Shown here piece after piece: positions 18,972-28,137 of a DNA stretch of 64,000 nucleotides. Both the position numbers and the translations under genes were made by a program. Numbering within the stretch: position 1 is the first letter of the stretch; the number at the start of each line of letters is the position of its first letter. The notes below the pieces were generated by a model. The model worked only from the letters and a program-made list of their open reading frames with translations. It made no database searches and was not told where the DNA came from. The stretch is taken from assembly GCF_001006805.1 (NCBI RefSeq), contig NZ_LN811350.1, positions 36,818 through 100,817 of the forward strand. Reading direction: 5' to 3'. Source of the stretch: Microvirga massiliensis (GTDB lineage: Bacteria; Pseudomonadota; Alphaproteobacteria; Rhizobiales; Beijerinckiaceae).

Positions 18972-19017
18972 CACGCACAGGCATTTGGGTCCGAATGCCT
19001 GTGCGTGATGCGTTTTT
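18972..19017 (+). terminator. Strong intrinsic terminator between convergent genes
   Basis: CACGCACAGGCATT and AATGCCTGTGCGTG form a perfect 14-bp stem with an 8-nt loop, followed by ATGCG and TTTTT on the plus strand. It ends the coiled-coil gene and may also serve the convergent fumarase gene. Confidence 0.85.
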
Positions 19018-19038
19018 ATTCCTGGTGAGACGCCGTGC

Positions 19039-20667
19039 TCAACCGAGGTTGAGCTCGCGGAAGAAGTCGTTCCCCTTATCGTCGGTGACGATGAAGGCCG
19101 GAAACTTCTCGACCTCGATCCGCCAGATGGCCTCCATCCCGAGTTCCGGATATTCCACGACCTCGACCTTGCGGATGCAATCCTGAGCAAGGCGGGCAGC
19201 AGGTCCTCCGATCGACCCGAGATAGAAGCCGCCGTGCTTCTGACAGGCTTCCCGCACGGCCGAGGACCTGTTCCCCTTCGCCAGGGTGATCATGGATCCG
19301 CCGGCCGCCTGGAACTGATCCACGAAGGAATCCATGCGCCCGGCCGTCGTCGGTCCGAACGAGCCGGAGGCATAGCCTTCCGGCGTCTTGGCGGGGCCCG
19401 CATAATAGATCGGGTGGTTTTTGAAATAGTCCGGCATCGGCTCCCCGCGCTCGAGCCGCTCGCGAATCTTCGCATGAGCGAGATCGCGCGCCACGATCAC
19501 GGGTCCCGTGAGGGAGAGCCGGGTGCGGATCGGGTAGCGCGTCAGGGTGCCGAGAATCTCGCTCATCGGACGATTGAGATCGATCTCGACGACCTCGCCG
19601 CCGAGATCGGCCTCGTCGATCTCCGGGAGATATTGCGCGGGATTCGTTTCAAGCTGCTCGAGAAACACGCCGTCCCGCGTGATCTTGCCGAGAGCCTGCC
19701 GATCCGCCGAGCAGGACACGCCGAGCCCGATCGGAAGAGAGGCGCCGTGGCGCGGAAGACGAATCACCCGGACGTCATGGCAGAAATACTTGCCGCCGAA
19801 CTGGGCGCCGACGCCCAGCGACTGCGTCATGCGATGGATCTCCGCCTCCATCTCGAGGTCCCGGAAGGCGTGGCCGGCTTCGGAGCCTGCCGTCGGCAGC
19901 CCGTCTAGGTAGCGCGTCGAGGCGAGCTTCACGGTCTTGAGCGTCTGCTCCGCGCTCGTCCCGCCGATGACGATTGCAAGATGATAGGGCGGGCAGGCCG
20001 CGGTCCCAAGCGTGAGGATCTTCTCCTTCAGGAAAGCCATCATGCGGTCCCGGGTCAGGAGCGCGGGCGTGCCCTGATACAGGAAGGTCTTGTTCGCCGA
20101 GCCGCCGCCCTTCGCGACGAAGAGGAACTTGTAGGCGTCCTCGCCTTCCGCATAGAGCTCGATCTGCGCCGGCAGGTTGGAGCGCGTGTTGCGCTCCTCG
20201 AACATCGAGATCGGTGCGAGCTGCGAATAGCGCAGGTTGCGCTTGAGATAGGCGTCCCGGATGCCCTCAGCGATCGCGGCCTCGTCTCTCCCGTCCGTCC
20301 AGACGAGCCGGCCCTTCTTGCCCATCACGATCGCCGTGCCGGTGTCCTGGCACATCGGAAGGACGCCGCCGGCGGCGATATTGGCGTTCTTCAGGAGGTC
20401 CACGGCGACGAACCGGTCGTTCGGCGTAGCCTCGGGATCCTCCAGGATCGCCCGCAGCTGCGCGAGATGGCCGGGCCGCAACAGATGGTTGATGTCGGTG
20501 AAGGCCTGCTCGGCGAGCAGGCGGAGAGCCTCCGCATCGACAGTGAGAATGTCGCGACCGCCCAGACGCTCTGTCCCGATGCCGTCGCTCGTCAGCTTCC
20601 GGTAGGGCGTGGCATCAGGGGCCAGCGGGAAGAGCTCGTGATGAGAAAATGCCGGATCGGCGGACAT
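19039..20667 (-). CDS. fumA: Class I fumarate hydratase (iron-sulfur)
   Basis: 542 residues, the full FumA/FumB length. It interconverts fumarate and malate in the TCA cycle in the cytosol using an oxygen-sensitive [4Fe-4S] cluster. Cluster cysteines are visible in MCQDTGTA, in the AACPP region and in GVSCSADR. The C-terminal beta domain ([17 protein letters not shown] and [12 protein letters not shown]) is typical. It is a single-gene unit ending at the shared terminator. Confidence 0.93.
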   Translation of the reverse strand: MSADPAFSHHELFPLAPDATPYRKLTSDGIGTERLGGRDILTVDAEALRLLAEQAFTDINHLLRPGHLAQLRAILEDPEATPNDRFVAVDLLKNANIAAGGVLPMCQDTGTAIVMGKKGRLVWTDGRDEAAIAEGIRDAYLKRNLRYSQLAPISMFEERNTRSNLPAQIELYAEGEDAYKFLFVAKGGGSANKTFLYQGTPALLTRDRMMAFLKEKILTLGTAACPPYHLAIVIGGTSAEQTLKTVKLASTRYLDGLPTAGSEAGHAFRDLEMEAEIHRMTQSLGVGAQFGGKYFCHDVRVIRLPRHGASLPIGLGVSCSADRQALGKITRDGVFLEQLETNPAQYLPEIDEADLGGEVVEIDLNRPMSEILGTLTRYPIRTRLSLTGPVIVARDLAHAKIRERLERGEPMPDYFKNHPIYYAGPAKTPEGYASGSFGPTTAGRMDSFVDQFQAAGGSMITLAKGNRSSAVREACQKHGGFYLGSIGGPAARLAQDCIRKVEVVEYPELGMEAIWRIEVEKFPAFIVTDDKGNDFFRELNLG

Positions 20668-20828
20668 GGACTTCGAAACTCCAGCCTGAGGGATCAGCTG
20701 GCCGAGCTTCTAACCAGTTCCGGCCGGCTGCGACACAGCTTCGTCGTCGCGGCCAAGATTCCGATCGGGCGATTGTGGAGTAGATGTTTCGCGTTCGAAG
20801 GACCCCGAACGGTCGACCGCCCATGCGG

Positions 20829-21290
20829 TCAGGCAGGCTGCGGGGTCGAATTCACGATCACGGAATAGAGCGCTGCGCCGTCCCGGGCGGCTCTGACGCG
20901 CTCGACCACCCCGGGCTCCCGCAAGGCCCGAGCGATGCGGGCAAGGGCTTTCAGGTGGTCTGCTCCGGCGCCTTCCGGTGCCAGAAGAAGAAACAGGATG
21001 TCGACGGGCTGGCCATCGAGAGCCTCGAAATCGATCGGCTTCTCCATCCGGGCCACGAGTCCGAACAGTTTCTGCAGCCCCGGAAGCTTGCCGTGCGGGA
21101 TCGCGATCCCCTCGCCAATCCCCGTCGAGCCGAGGCGCTCCCGCTGGAGAAGCGCCTCGAAAATGGCGTGCTCATCGAGGCCCGTGAGGCGCCCAGCATG
21201 GCTCGCGAGCTCGTTGAGAACCTGCTTCTTCCCGCTCGCGCGCAGGACCGGGATGACGGCTTCTGGACTCAGGAAATCAAGAGAAGGCAT
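20829..21290 (-). CDS. ptsN: Nitrogen-PTS enzyme IIA, PtsN
   Basis: 153 residues from the ATG at 21290 (MPSLDFLSPEAVIPVL), which fits family N-termini; another ATG at 21338 would add 16 residues. GIAIPHGKLPGL carries the phosphorylated histidine of EIIA-Ntr. PtsN integrates nitrogen and carbon state and potassium homeostasis by phosphorylation-dependent protein contacts. Its place downstream of rpoN is the classic arrangement in Proteobacteria, though here the intervening hpf is broken. Confidence 0.9.
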   Translation of the reverse strand: MPSLDFLSPEAVIPVLRASGKKQVLNELASHAGRLTGLDEHAIFEALLQRERLGSTGIGEGIAIPHGKLPGLQKLFGLVARMEKPIDFEALDGQPVDILFLLLAPEGAGADHLKALARIARALREPGVVERVRAARDGAALYSVIVNSTPQPA

Positions 21291-21372
21291 GGAAGCAGCC
21301 ACGGTGTTCCGCGAAGCAACAGCATCGCGATCATTCAAGCAAAGCTCGGGCCAGCCGGGTTCTCTTCTTCGC

Positions 21373-21598
21373 TCAGACCTGGCCCGGTGGTGGATCGACC
21401 CAGCCGATCGTCCCGTCGGGGCGGCGATATACGATGTTCAGACGCACAGTGCCAGTGCGAAGGTGCCCTCATGTGCCCGAAGACGTTCTCGCCGGCTGGC
21501 AGGTGGTCAAGGGGGCCCTTCGCCCCTGCGATGAGGGCCGAAGCGCGGAAGCGGACATGAATTTCGTCAAAGCTTGCCCCGGACGCTCGCAGCGGCAT
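21373..21598 (-). pseudogene. hpf: Remnant of hpf (ribosome hibernation promoting factor)
   Basis: Between rpoN and ptsN, where hpf is expected, a strong GGGAGGGGAG precedes ATG 21598 and a start resembling HPF (MPLRASGASFD). Near 21445-21385, in a different frame, the C-terminal HPF signature RLNIVYRRPDGTIGWVDP ends at a stop at 21373. Only about 75 codons separate start and stop, against roughly 190 in the family, and the frame changes between the ends. The middle of the gene is therefore missing. The C-terminal match is clear; the N-terminal match is short and weaker. Confidence 0.75.
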
Positions 21599-21697
21599 GC
21601 CTCCCCTCCCGCAGCATGACGGACCTGTCTTGCAGATTCCGATTCCGGTCAGAAGATGGCTTCCGGGCGCGAAGTGCAAGTGGATTTCGGCTTCTGC

Positions 21698-23242
21698 TCA
21701 CAGCGCCTGTTTCACCCGCCGCCGCTCGACGGACGAGGGGATCCGAAGGCTTTCGCGGTATTTGGCGACGGTGCGACGGGCGATATCGATACCTTCTTCC
21801 TTGAGGCGCTGGACGAGGGCGTCGTCCGAGAGCACCTCCCGGGGATTCTCGGCATCGATCAGTTGCTTGAGCCGGTGGCGAACGGCTTCCGAGGAATGGG
21901 CCTCGATCCCTCCAGCCCCTGCGATGGCGGCCGTGAAGAAATACTTCATCTCGAACGTGCCGCGGCTCGTTCCGATCGCCTTGTTCGATGTGACCCGGGA
22001 CACGGTCGATTCGTGCATCCCGATCTCGTCGGCGACGGTCTTCAGGTTGAGGGGACGCAGGAACGCGACGCCGTGTCGGAAGAAGCCTTCCTGCTGTCGC
22101 ACGATCTCGGCAGCGACCTTGAGAATCGTCCTGGCGCGCTGCTCGAGCGAGCGTGTGAGCCAGTTCGCGTTCTGCAGGCATTCGGTGAGAAACGATTTTT
22201 CGGTTTCGTTCCTGGCCGTACGCGTCACGCGGGCATAATACGTCTGGTTGACGAGCACCCGCGGAAGCGTGTCCGGGTTCAGTTCGATCTGCCAGGTCCC
22301 GTCCGGCCGCGGGTGCACGGTGACGTCGGGCACCAGGACGCCGACCGGTCCGCTTCCGAAGGCCCGGCCCGGTTTCGGCTCGAGCTGCCGGATCTCGGCC
22401 AGCATCTCCGTCAGGTCCTCATCGTCCACGCCGCAGACGCGGCGAAGGGCTGCCATGTCCCGCCGCGCGACGAGATCGAGCCGCTCGAGGAGGGCGGCCA
22501 TGGCCGGATCGAGCCGATCTCTTTCACGAAGCTGGATCGCGAGACATTCCGTGAGGCTCCGGGCGCCGATCCCCGGCGGATCGAAGGTATGGATCACGGC
22601 GAGAACCGACTGCACATCGACAAGCGGGGCTCCAAGCCGATCCGCGATAGCGTCGACGGGCTCCGCGAGATAGCCGGCCTCGTCGACGGCATCGACCAGA
22701 TGCCGGCCGATGAGCAGGGATTTCGGGTCCCGGAAGGCGAGTTCGAGCTGGCTTTGCAGGTGCTCGCCGAGCGTTATGTCGCGGGAGAGGGTCGCCTCGA
22801 AACCGGGCAGGTCCTCGTCCGAGGCACTTCCGGCGCCGCTCCAGAAGGACGGCAAGATCGGCAGAACATCTGTATCGTCGGCCTGCCGTGGCGCCGTAGG
22901 GCCCTCATCCTGAAAGACGTTCTCGAACGAGGTGTCCATGTCCCGCTCGAGAGCGTCGCGGCTGGGATCGATATCAGCCTTGAGCCAGTTCTCCTCGGGA
23001 GCCCCGTCACCCTCTCCGTCGATGCCCTGCTGTGCATCGTCGCCCGACCAGATATCGGAACCGCCGTCCTGTGCGGCTTCCGTTTCGGGCCGCTCGAGAA
23101 GGGGATTTCGCTCGAGTTCCGTCTCCACATAGGCCACAAGCTCGATATGGGAGAGTTGGAGGAGCTTGATCGCCTGCAGGAGCTGCGGCGTCATCACCAG
23201 GGACTGGCCCTGGCGCATTTCCAGTCTCTGCAACAACCCCAT
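21698..23242 (-). CDS. rpoN: RNA polymerase sigma-54 factor
   Basis: 514 residues from ATG 23242 (MGLLQRLEMRQGQSLVMTP), the standard glutamine-rich activator-interacting region I. An acidic region II follows, then the core-binding domain, a helix-turn-helix, and near the C-terminus the RpoN box ARRTVAKYRE that contacts the -24 element. It directs transcription of nitrogen and other activator-dependent genes. A fitting -24/-12 promoter lies before urtA in this window. It follows the lpt genes in the order usual for Proteobacteria. Confidence 0.95.
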   Translation of the reverse strand: MGLLQRLEMRQGQSLVMTPQLLQAIKLLQLSHIELVAYVETELERNPLLERPETEAAQDGGSDIWSGDDAQQGIDGEGDGAPEENWLKADIDPSRDALERDMDTSFENVFQDEGPTAPRQADDTDVLPILPSFWSGAGSASDEDLPGFEATLSRDITLGEHLQSQLELAFRDPKSLLIGRHLVDAVDEAGYLAEPVDAIADRLGAPLVDVQSVLAVIHTFDPPGIGARSLTECLAIQLRERDRLDPAMAALLERLDLVARRDMAALRRVCGVDDEDLTEMLAEIRQLEPKPGRAFGSGPVGVLVPDVTVHPRPDGTWQIELNPDTLPRVLVNQTYYARVTRTARNETEKSFLTECLQNANWLTRSLEQRARTILKVAAEIVRQQEGFFRHGVAFLRPLNLKTVADEIGMHESTVSRVTSNKAIGTSRGTFEMKYFFTAAIAGAGGIEAHSSEAVRHRLKQLIDAENPREVLSDDALVQRLKEEGIDIARRTVAKYRESLRIPSSVERRRVKQAL

Positions 23243-23417
23243 GGTGGTTCCTGAACCCGGGAGCAAGCACCTTTGCCTTACGGCATGTTTCTTGCTTGTC
23301 CGAATCCGGGTTCTATAGGCCCAGGCAGCGCAGGTCAAAGCTACGCTCCCGAACGCAGCCGCCTTCATATAGTAGCCCATGCAGCCCCACGGGTGTGGAA
23401 TGGCTGAATGCGGGCCG

Positions 23418-24218
23418 CTACAGCCTGAAATCCTCGCCGAGATAGAGACGGCGCACGTCGTCGTTGGAGACGATCTCGTCCGGACGCCCTTCGGTGAGGA
23501 CGCGGCCGGAATGGATCACATAGGCGCGGTCGGTCAGGCCCAAGGTTTCACGCACATTGTGGTCCGTGATGAGCACCCCGATCCCGCGCCGGGTCAGGTG
23601 CCGGACGAGGTTCTGGATGTCGCCGACGGCGATCGGGTCGATGCCCGCGAATGGCTCGTCGAGCAGCATGAAGGTCGGCTCTCCGGCGAGCGCCCGGGCG
23701 ATCTCGCAGCGGCGACGCTCGCCGCCCGAAAGCGCGATCGAGGGGGTCTTCCTCAGCCGGGTAATGTGAAACTCGTCCAGGAGCGCGTCGAGCTTGCGCT
23801 CGCGCTCCTTGCGCGACGGCTCCACGACTTCGAGCACCGCCCGGATATTGTCCTCGACATTCAACCCACGGAAGATCGATGCCTCCTGGGGGAGGTATCC
23901 GATCCCGAGCCGCGCCCGGCGATACATCGGCAGCCCGGTGACGTCGTTGCCGTCCAGGCTGATCATGCCGCGATCCGCCGAGACGAGGCCGGTGATCATG
24001 TAGAAGATCGTGGTCTTGCCGGCCCCGTTCGGCCCGAGCAGGCCGACCGCCTCGCCGGCATGCACCTCGAGCGCCGCGTCCTGAACGACGGTGCGGCCGC
24101 GGTAGCTCTTCTGCAGCCCCTTGACGGCAAGAATTCCCGGCCCCCCGAACGCATCCGCGGGACGCGACCGGTCAGGTGCGAAGTCGCTATGGGAAATGCG
24201 GGAGAGAATGGCGGTCAC
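23418..24218 (-). CDS. lptB: LPS export ABC transporter ATPase LptB
   Basis: 266 residues with a short N-terminal extension before the ATPase domain; the start is a GTG and could lie slightly downstream. Walker A GPNGAGKTT, the LptB-like GIGYLPQEASIF Q-loop, signature LSGGERRR, Walker B MLLDEPFAGIDP and the switch HN in ITDHNVRETL are all present. LptB drives extraction of lipopolysaccharide from the inner membrane with LptFG and LptC. It follows lptC-lptA in one transcription unit. Confidence 0.95.
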   Translation of the reverse strand: MTAILSRISHSDFAPDRSRPADAFGGPGILAVKGLQKSYRGRTVVQDAALEVHAGEAVGLLGPNGAGKTTIFYMITGLVSADRGMISLDGNDVTGLPMYRRARLGIGYLPQEASIFRGLNVEDNIRAVLEVVEPSRKERERKLDALLDEFHITRLRKTPSIALSGGERRRCEIARALAGEPTFMLLDEPFAGIDPIAVGDIQNLVRHLTRRGIGVLITDHNVRETLGLTDRAYVIHSGRVLTEGRPDEIVSNDDVRRLYLGEDFRL

Positions 24219-24279
24219 CAGCGCAAGAAAGGACAGGTCCTACAGAACGATCGTGCCGGCCGCAACGGCCGGCGCCGGC

Positions 24280-24903
24280 TCAACGCCGGGCGGAATTGGC
24301 CTCGGGCTTCGGCTTACCTTCGGGCTTCGGCTTGCCGTCGGGTGCCTGCGAACCCGAGCCCGGGACGAACAGCGCTCTAACGCGCCCTCCCGGCTTCGTC
24401 TCGACATTCGCGATGCCCGAGTTGAGATCATAGACCAGACGCTCGCCGCGGGTGACGTTCGGCCCGTCCGACAGCGCCACGTTGCCGGTGAGGAGAACGC
24501 GGTTGGCGACCCGATCGAAGGTGGCGTTGTCACCGGTTGCGACCTGGGTCTTCGACACGATCGTGACGGGTCCCTTGCATTCGATGCGCTTGATCGCGCC
24601 TTCGCCGGGCGATGCCGCTGCGGGCTGGGCATTTCCCTGCCCGCGCTGCTCGTAGAACACTTCGAGGTTCGTGCATTTCATCGTGGTTTCGCCCTGCACG
24701 GCCACGACATTGCCCTCGAAGACGGCCCGGCTCTCGCGGTCGAAGACGTCGAGGCGGTCGGCATCGATCTTGATCGGCTCCTTGTTGGATCCGAGCGTCC
24801 CAAAGGCGGAGGAGCGATCCTTGGCGGGTTGGGCCCAGGCGGAAGACAGGCCGACGCCGGCGAGGAGAGCCGTCACGAGGACAGGAAAAAGGGTTCGCAT
24901 CAT
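24280..24903 (-). CDS. lptA: Periplasmic LPS-bridge protein LptA
   Basis: 207 residues with a signal peptide (MMRTLFPVLVTALLAGVGLSSAWA). The OstA/LptA beta-jellyroll repeats are visible (IDADRLDVFDRESRAVFEGNV; MKCTNLEVFYEQ; DRVANRVLLTGNVAL). It carries LPS across the periplasm between LptC and LptD. The C-terminal tail is rich in Pro/Lys/Glu. Its ATG overlaps the lptC stop by 4 bases. Confidence 0.9.
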   Translation of the reverse strand: MMRTLFPVLVTALLAGVGLSSAWAQPAKDRSSAFGTLGSNKEPIKIDADRLDVFDRESRAVFEGNVVAVQGETTMKCTNLEVFYEQRGQGNAQPAAASPGEGAIKRIECKGPVTIVSKTQVATGDNATFDRVANRVLLTGNVALSDGPNVTRGERLVYDLNSGIANVETKPGGRVRALFVPGSGSQAPDGKPKPEGKPKPEANSARR

Positions 24904-25619
24904 TGCGCGACCGCCGTGGATTGCTCGGGATTGGGCTCGGAGGACTGTTCGGGCGGGCGGCCGATCTCCGAGTCGAAGACTGTCCGAACGCGGCCCTGGA
25001 AATGCATGATCTTGCCGCTGTCCTTCACCTCGAGCCCGTTCGCGCGGATCACCCCGTCGCCGAGAGTGACGGTAACGGGCTCGGACGAGACGACCGTCCC
25101 GGCCTTGAAGTCCACGGAGGCGGAATTCAGCTCGATCCTTTCACCGGCCTCGGTCGTGAGACGCACCTGATCGTGCAGCTTAAGATGCTCTTTCTCGGTG
25201 TCGAGCAGGCCAGTGTTCGCCTCCAGGCGGGCGGTGCTGCCGCGGTCGTCGGTTACGATTCGGGCGCGCAGGTCCTTCAGCTCGACGAGGTTGGGCTGGC
25301 GGACATCCTGATTCGCAACAGTGGCGGTGACTTCGTAGGGCCGTGTGCCGTCCCGGAACCCGGTCAGCCGCGGGCTCTCCATCGTGATCTGCGTGCCCGA
25401 CAGGGAAACCGGCCCGATCGACAGGCCCCCCACGCTCCGGAACGGATCGAGGATCGCCACGGCGGCGACCGCAATCCCTCCGATCAGCGCGCCGGCCGGA
25501 ATCGCGACCTTGAGAAACCGCACAAGGCGGGAATGCCGCCGGGCGCTCGTGAAGGCGCGCGATCGCCCGGCGGGAACCGATCCTGCCCGTGCGTCCAACA
25601 ATCCCGTTACGCCCACCAC
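24900..25619 (-). CDS. lptC: LPS export protein LptC
   Basis: 239 residues with a single N-terminal membrane helix (about 35-55) and a periplasmic OstA-like domain. It passes LPS from LptBFG to LptA. The start is a GTG pair at 25619-25614. Sequence conservation of LptC is low, so the assignment rests on the single-pass topology, the repeated strands and its 4-base overlap with lptA. Confidence 0.85.
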   Translation of the reverse strand: MVGVTGLLDARAGSVPAGRSRAFTSARRHSRLVRFLKVAIPAGALIGGIAVAAVAILDPFRSVGGLSIGPVSLSGTQITMESPRLTGFRDGTRPYEVTATVANQDVRQPNLVELKDLRARIVTDDRGSTARLEANTGLLDTEKEHLKLHDQVRLTTEAGERIELNSASVDFKAGTVVSSEPVTVTLGDGVIRANGLEVKDSGKIMHFQGRVRTVFDSEIGRPPEQSSEPNPEQSTAVAQ

Positions 25620-25785
25620 CTGTGAAGCCCTCGCCCACGCCGCCCGCCGTTACGGGGCAACTGCCTGCCGCCGATGGCGAAGTTATGACGGGTTACCTTT
25701 GCTCGCAGAGCGTTGACGCCGCGTCAAGGCTGAGCCGCTCGAAGAGCTTCGACAGGAAGGACCCAACCTCTTGCCGGCCGTCGGC

Positions 25786-26400
25786 TCAGGAATGCGCGAA
25801 GATATCCGTTTCGGCCCAGCCGAGGAGATCGAGCCGGGCGCGGGTCGGAAGGAACGAGAAGCAGTTCTGTGCGATCCCATGCCGGTTCTCGCGCTCGAGC
25901 ATCTGGTCGAGGCGGAGCTTGAGAGCATGCAGATGGAGAACATCCGATGCCGCATAGTCGATCTGGGCCTGCGTGAGGGTCTCGGCGCCCCAGTCCGAGG
26001 ATTGCTGCTGCTTCGAGAGATCGATCCCGAGAAGCTCCCGGACGAGGTCCTTCAGCCCGTGGCGGTCCGTGTAGGTGCGGGTGAGGCGCGACGCAATCTT
26101 CGTGCAGTAGACGGGCCGCGGCATCACCGCGAGGGCATGGAAGAGCACCGCAAGGTCGAACCGCGCGAAATGGAAGATCTTCAGCACGCCCTCGTCGGCC
26201 AGAATCCGGGCGAGATTCACCGGCTTCGGCCCATCCCTGAGGATCTGGACGACATCGGCCGTTCCATCACCGCGCGAGATTTGCACGACGCACAGCCTGT
26301 CACGGTGAGGATTGAGACCGAGTGTCTCCGTGTCGACCGCGATCGCATCACCTGGATCGTAGTCGGCGGGCAGGTCGCCGCGGTGGAAGCGGATGGTCAT
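25786..26400 (-). CDS. rnd: Ribonuclease D-like 3'-5' exonuclease
   Basis: 204 residues from ATG 26400. DEDD-type motifs: AIAVDTETLGL (Exo I, Asp and Glu), HFARFDLAVL (Exo II) and YAASDVLHLHAL (Exo III, Asp with upstream Tyr). It is the short form lacking HRDC domains, common in Alphaproteobacteria; such enzymes trim tRNA and other RNA 3' ends. It precedes lptC in the same direction, the gene order usual in this group. Confidence 0.88.
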   Translation of the reverse strand: MTIRFHRGDLPADYDPGDAIAVDTETLGLNPHRDRLCVVQISRGDGTADVVQILRDGPKPVNLARILADEGVLKIFHFARFDLAVLFHALAVMPRPVYCTKIASRLTRTYTDRHGLKDLVRELLGIDLSKQQQSSDWGAETLTQAQIDYAASDVLHLHALKLRLDQMLERENRHGIAQNCFSFLPTRARLDLLGWAETDIFAHS

Positions 26401-26566
26401 GGAGGTCCGACAGCGGGGCAATCATTCACACGTGGCCGGCGGCACGCCGCGCGCCGGTCACTGCACCGCACTATCCGGTCCTCGGCACCGGTTCAACGCC
26501 TTTCAGCTTCGCTGGCGAGGCCGACGGGCTCCACGGAGCTTCGCCGGACGAGTATTCAGCCCGCGC

Positions 26567-27007
26567 TCAGTAGCACGTGCGCACGCGACGGACGACGACG
26601 CGCCCGCCACGGGTGACCACCCGACGGCGTTCGACGAAGCAGTCCCGGTAGCGCGTGCGGACGGGATAGGCATAGGCCGGGCGCGCGGCCTGTGCCGCGA
26701 GAGCCCCGAGGGCCAGACCACCGATGAGGCCCGCGGCGACCGCGCCGCCGTTTGACCGGCGATGGTGATAATAGGGATAGCCGTACCCGTAATAGGGCCG
26801 TCCGTAGTATCCATTTCGGTACGCGGGAGCGTAGCGATACCCGTAGGGGCCTCCATACCCATAGACGGGACGATGCCAGCCGTAGCCACCGCCATAGCCC
26901 CGGTAATAGACCTGCGCCTCCGCTGGAGCCGGTAAAGAGGCAACGGTGCCGCTGAAGGCCAAGGCCGCAATCGCGGGCAGGACGGCCTTTCTCATTATGG
27001 TAAACAT
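26567..27007 (-). CDS. Small secreted Tyr/Gly-rich protein
   Basis: 146 residues from ATG 27007, with GGAG about 9 bases upstream; a second ATG at 26995 is possible. A signal peptide ends near APAEAQ, followed by a YGYGGPYGYRYAP-like Tyr/Gly/Pro-rich segment, a Gly/Ala hydrophobic helix (residues about 95-110, GLIGGLALGALAA) and a basic C-terminus with two cysteines. I do not recognise a function; similar small envelope proteins are common in Rhizobiales. Confidence 0.65.
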   Translation of the reverse strand: MFTIMRKAVLPAIAALAFSGTVASLPAPAEAQVYYRGYGGGYGWHRPVYGYGGPYGYRYAPAYRNGYYGRPYYGYGYPYYHHRRSNGGAVAAGLIGGLALGALAAQAARPAYAYPVRTRYRDCFVERRRVVTRGGRVVVRRVRTCY

Positions 27008-27347
27008 GACGCGTAACTCCAGACAATGCCTCGAGCAGACAACCGGCAGAAAGGAGCAAATGTTCCGTCTCATGAGATCGTAGTTTCGAGCAGAGCACCC
27101 CTCTTGGGGATCGAGGCGAGCGTGCTGCTCATGTGCATGCAAAATCCAGATCTCTCCGCAGAGAGACGAGGACTGCACTGGCCGGTACACATCACCTCTT
27201 GCTTCGGGGCAAATGCGGAACGAGACTGACTTTCATGGGCCGCAATGCTTGACCAAATCTGTCCGGGCGCGAATGGGTTTCTAAGGCGCTTCGATGGCCA
27301 TGTCCGGCGAGACGGCCAGCAGCGCGCAAGGCGAGAGGGAGAGACAG
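27008..27347. other. Intergenic region, no gene recognised
   Basis: About 340 bases between divergent genes. It must hold promoters for both the Tyr/Gly-rich protein and the dehalogenase, but no clear -35/-10 pair, repeat or RNA gene stands out. Confidence 0.4.
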
Positions 27348-28046
27348 ATGCCGATCAGGGCGCTCGTGTTCGATGTTTTCGGGACGCTCGTCGACTGGCG
27401 CTCGGGCGTTGCCCGAGAGGTCGAGCGTCTTCTCGGCAACGATCATCCCGGTCTCGACGGCGGATCTGTCGCGGATGCCTGGCGGGCACGCTATCAGCCC
27501 AGCATGGAGGAGATCCGAGCGGGCAGACGAGCCTGGGCCGATCTCGACACGCTGCATGGAGAAAGCCTGGACGACGTGCTGGGCCAATTCGGCCTCTCCG
27601 TGAGCCCGGGGGTCCGGTATGAGCTCGTTCTGGCCTGGCATCGCCTCGATGCCTGGCCCGAAGTTCCGGGTGCCCTGACCCGGCTACGGGAGCGTTTCCT
27701 CCTGGCACCGCTTTCGAACGGCCACGTGGCGCTGATGATCGCGCTCGCCCGCCGCAACCGCATCGCCTGGGACGCGATCCTCGGCGCGGAATTCGCACGC
27801 GACTACAAGCCCAAGCCGGAAGTCTATTTGAGAGCCGTACAGGCCCTCGGCTGTCGGCCGGCGGACGTCCTCATGGTGGCCTGCCACTCGAGCGACCTGG
27901 CTGCGGCCGCCGCATGCGGCCTGTCGACAGCACATGTCGCGAGGCCGGACGAACACGGTCCGGGTCGGGGAGAAATCAAACCCGAGGCACCCGTGGATTT
28001 CATTGCCGCCGATCTGAGCGATCTCGCACGGCAATTGAACGCTTGA
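27348..28046 (+). CDS. Haloacid dehalogenase type II (HAD superfamily)
   Basis: 232 residues from ATG 27348 with GAGAGGGAGAG upstream. Motif I VFDVFGTLVDW holds the nucleophile Asp, motif II SNGH, motif III the Lys in YKPKPEVY, and motif IV VACHSSDLAAA. This is the L-2-haloacid dehalogenase branch, which hydrolyses 2-haloalkanoic acids to hydroxy acids, though many members have other substrates. A convergent stem-loop follows. Confidence 0.85.
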   Translation: MPIRALVFDVFGTLVDWRSGVAREVERLLGNDHPGLDGGSVADAWRARYQPSMEEIRAGRRAWADLDTLHGESLDDVLGQFGLSVSPGVRYELVLAWHRLDAWPEVPGALTRLRERFLLAPLSNGHVALMIALARRNRIAWDAILGAEFARDYKPKPEVYLRAVQALGCRPADVLMVACHSSDLAAAAACGLSTAHVARPDEHGPGRGEIKPEAPVDFIAADLSDLARQLNA

Positions 28047-28104
28047 GCAGAACGAGAAGCGCCGCGCAAGCTGGCTTCGCCTGCACGCCGTTTCGCGAAG
28101 ATGT

Positions 28105-28129
28105 CAGGGGAGGGAACGCCCCTCCCCTG
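28105..28129. terminator. Bidirectional stem-loop terminator
   Basis: CAGGGGAGGG and CCCTCCCCTG form a perfect 10-bp stem around AACGC, between the convergent dehalogenase and PRC-barrel genes. No strong T-run on either side. Confidence 0.65.
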
Positions 28130-28137
28130 GTGTTACC

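Noticed and set aside
21656..23254. 532-codon plus-strand frame opposite rpoN
   Set aside because: Mirror frame of a high-GC gene; rpoN has full domain structure on the minus strand.
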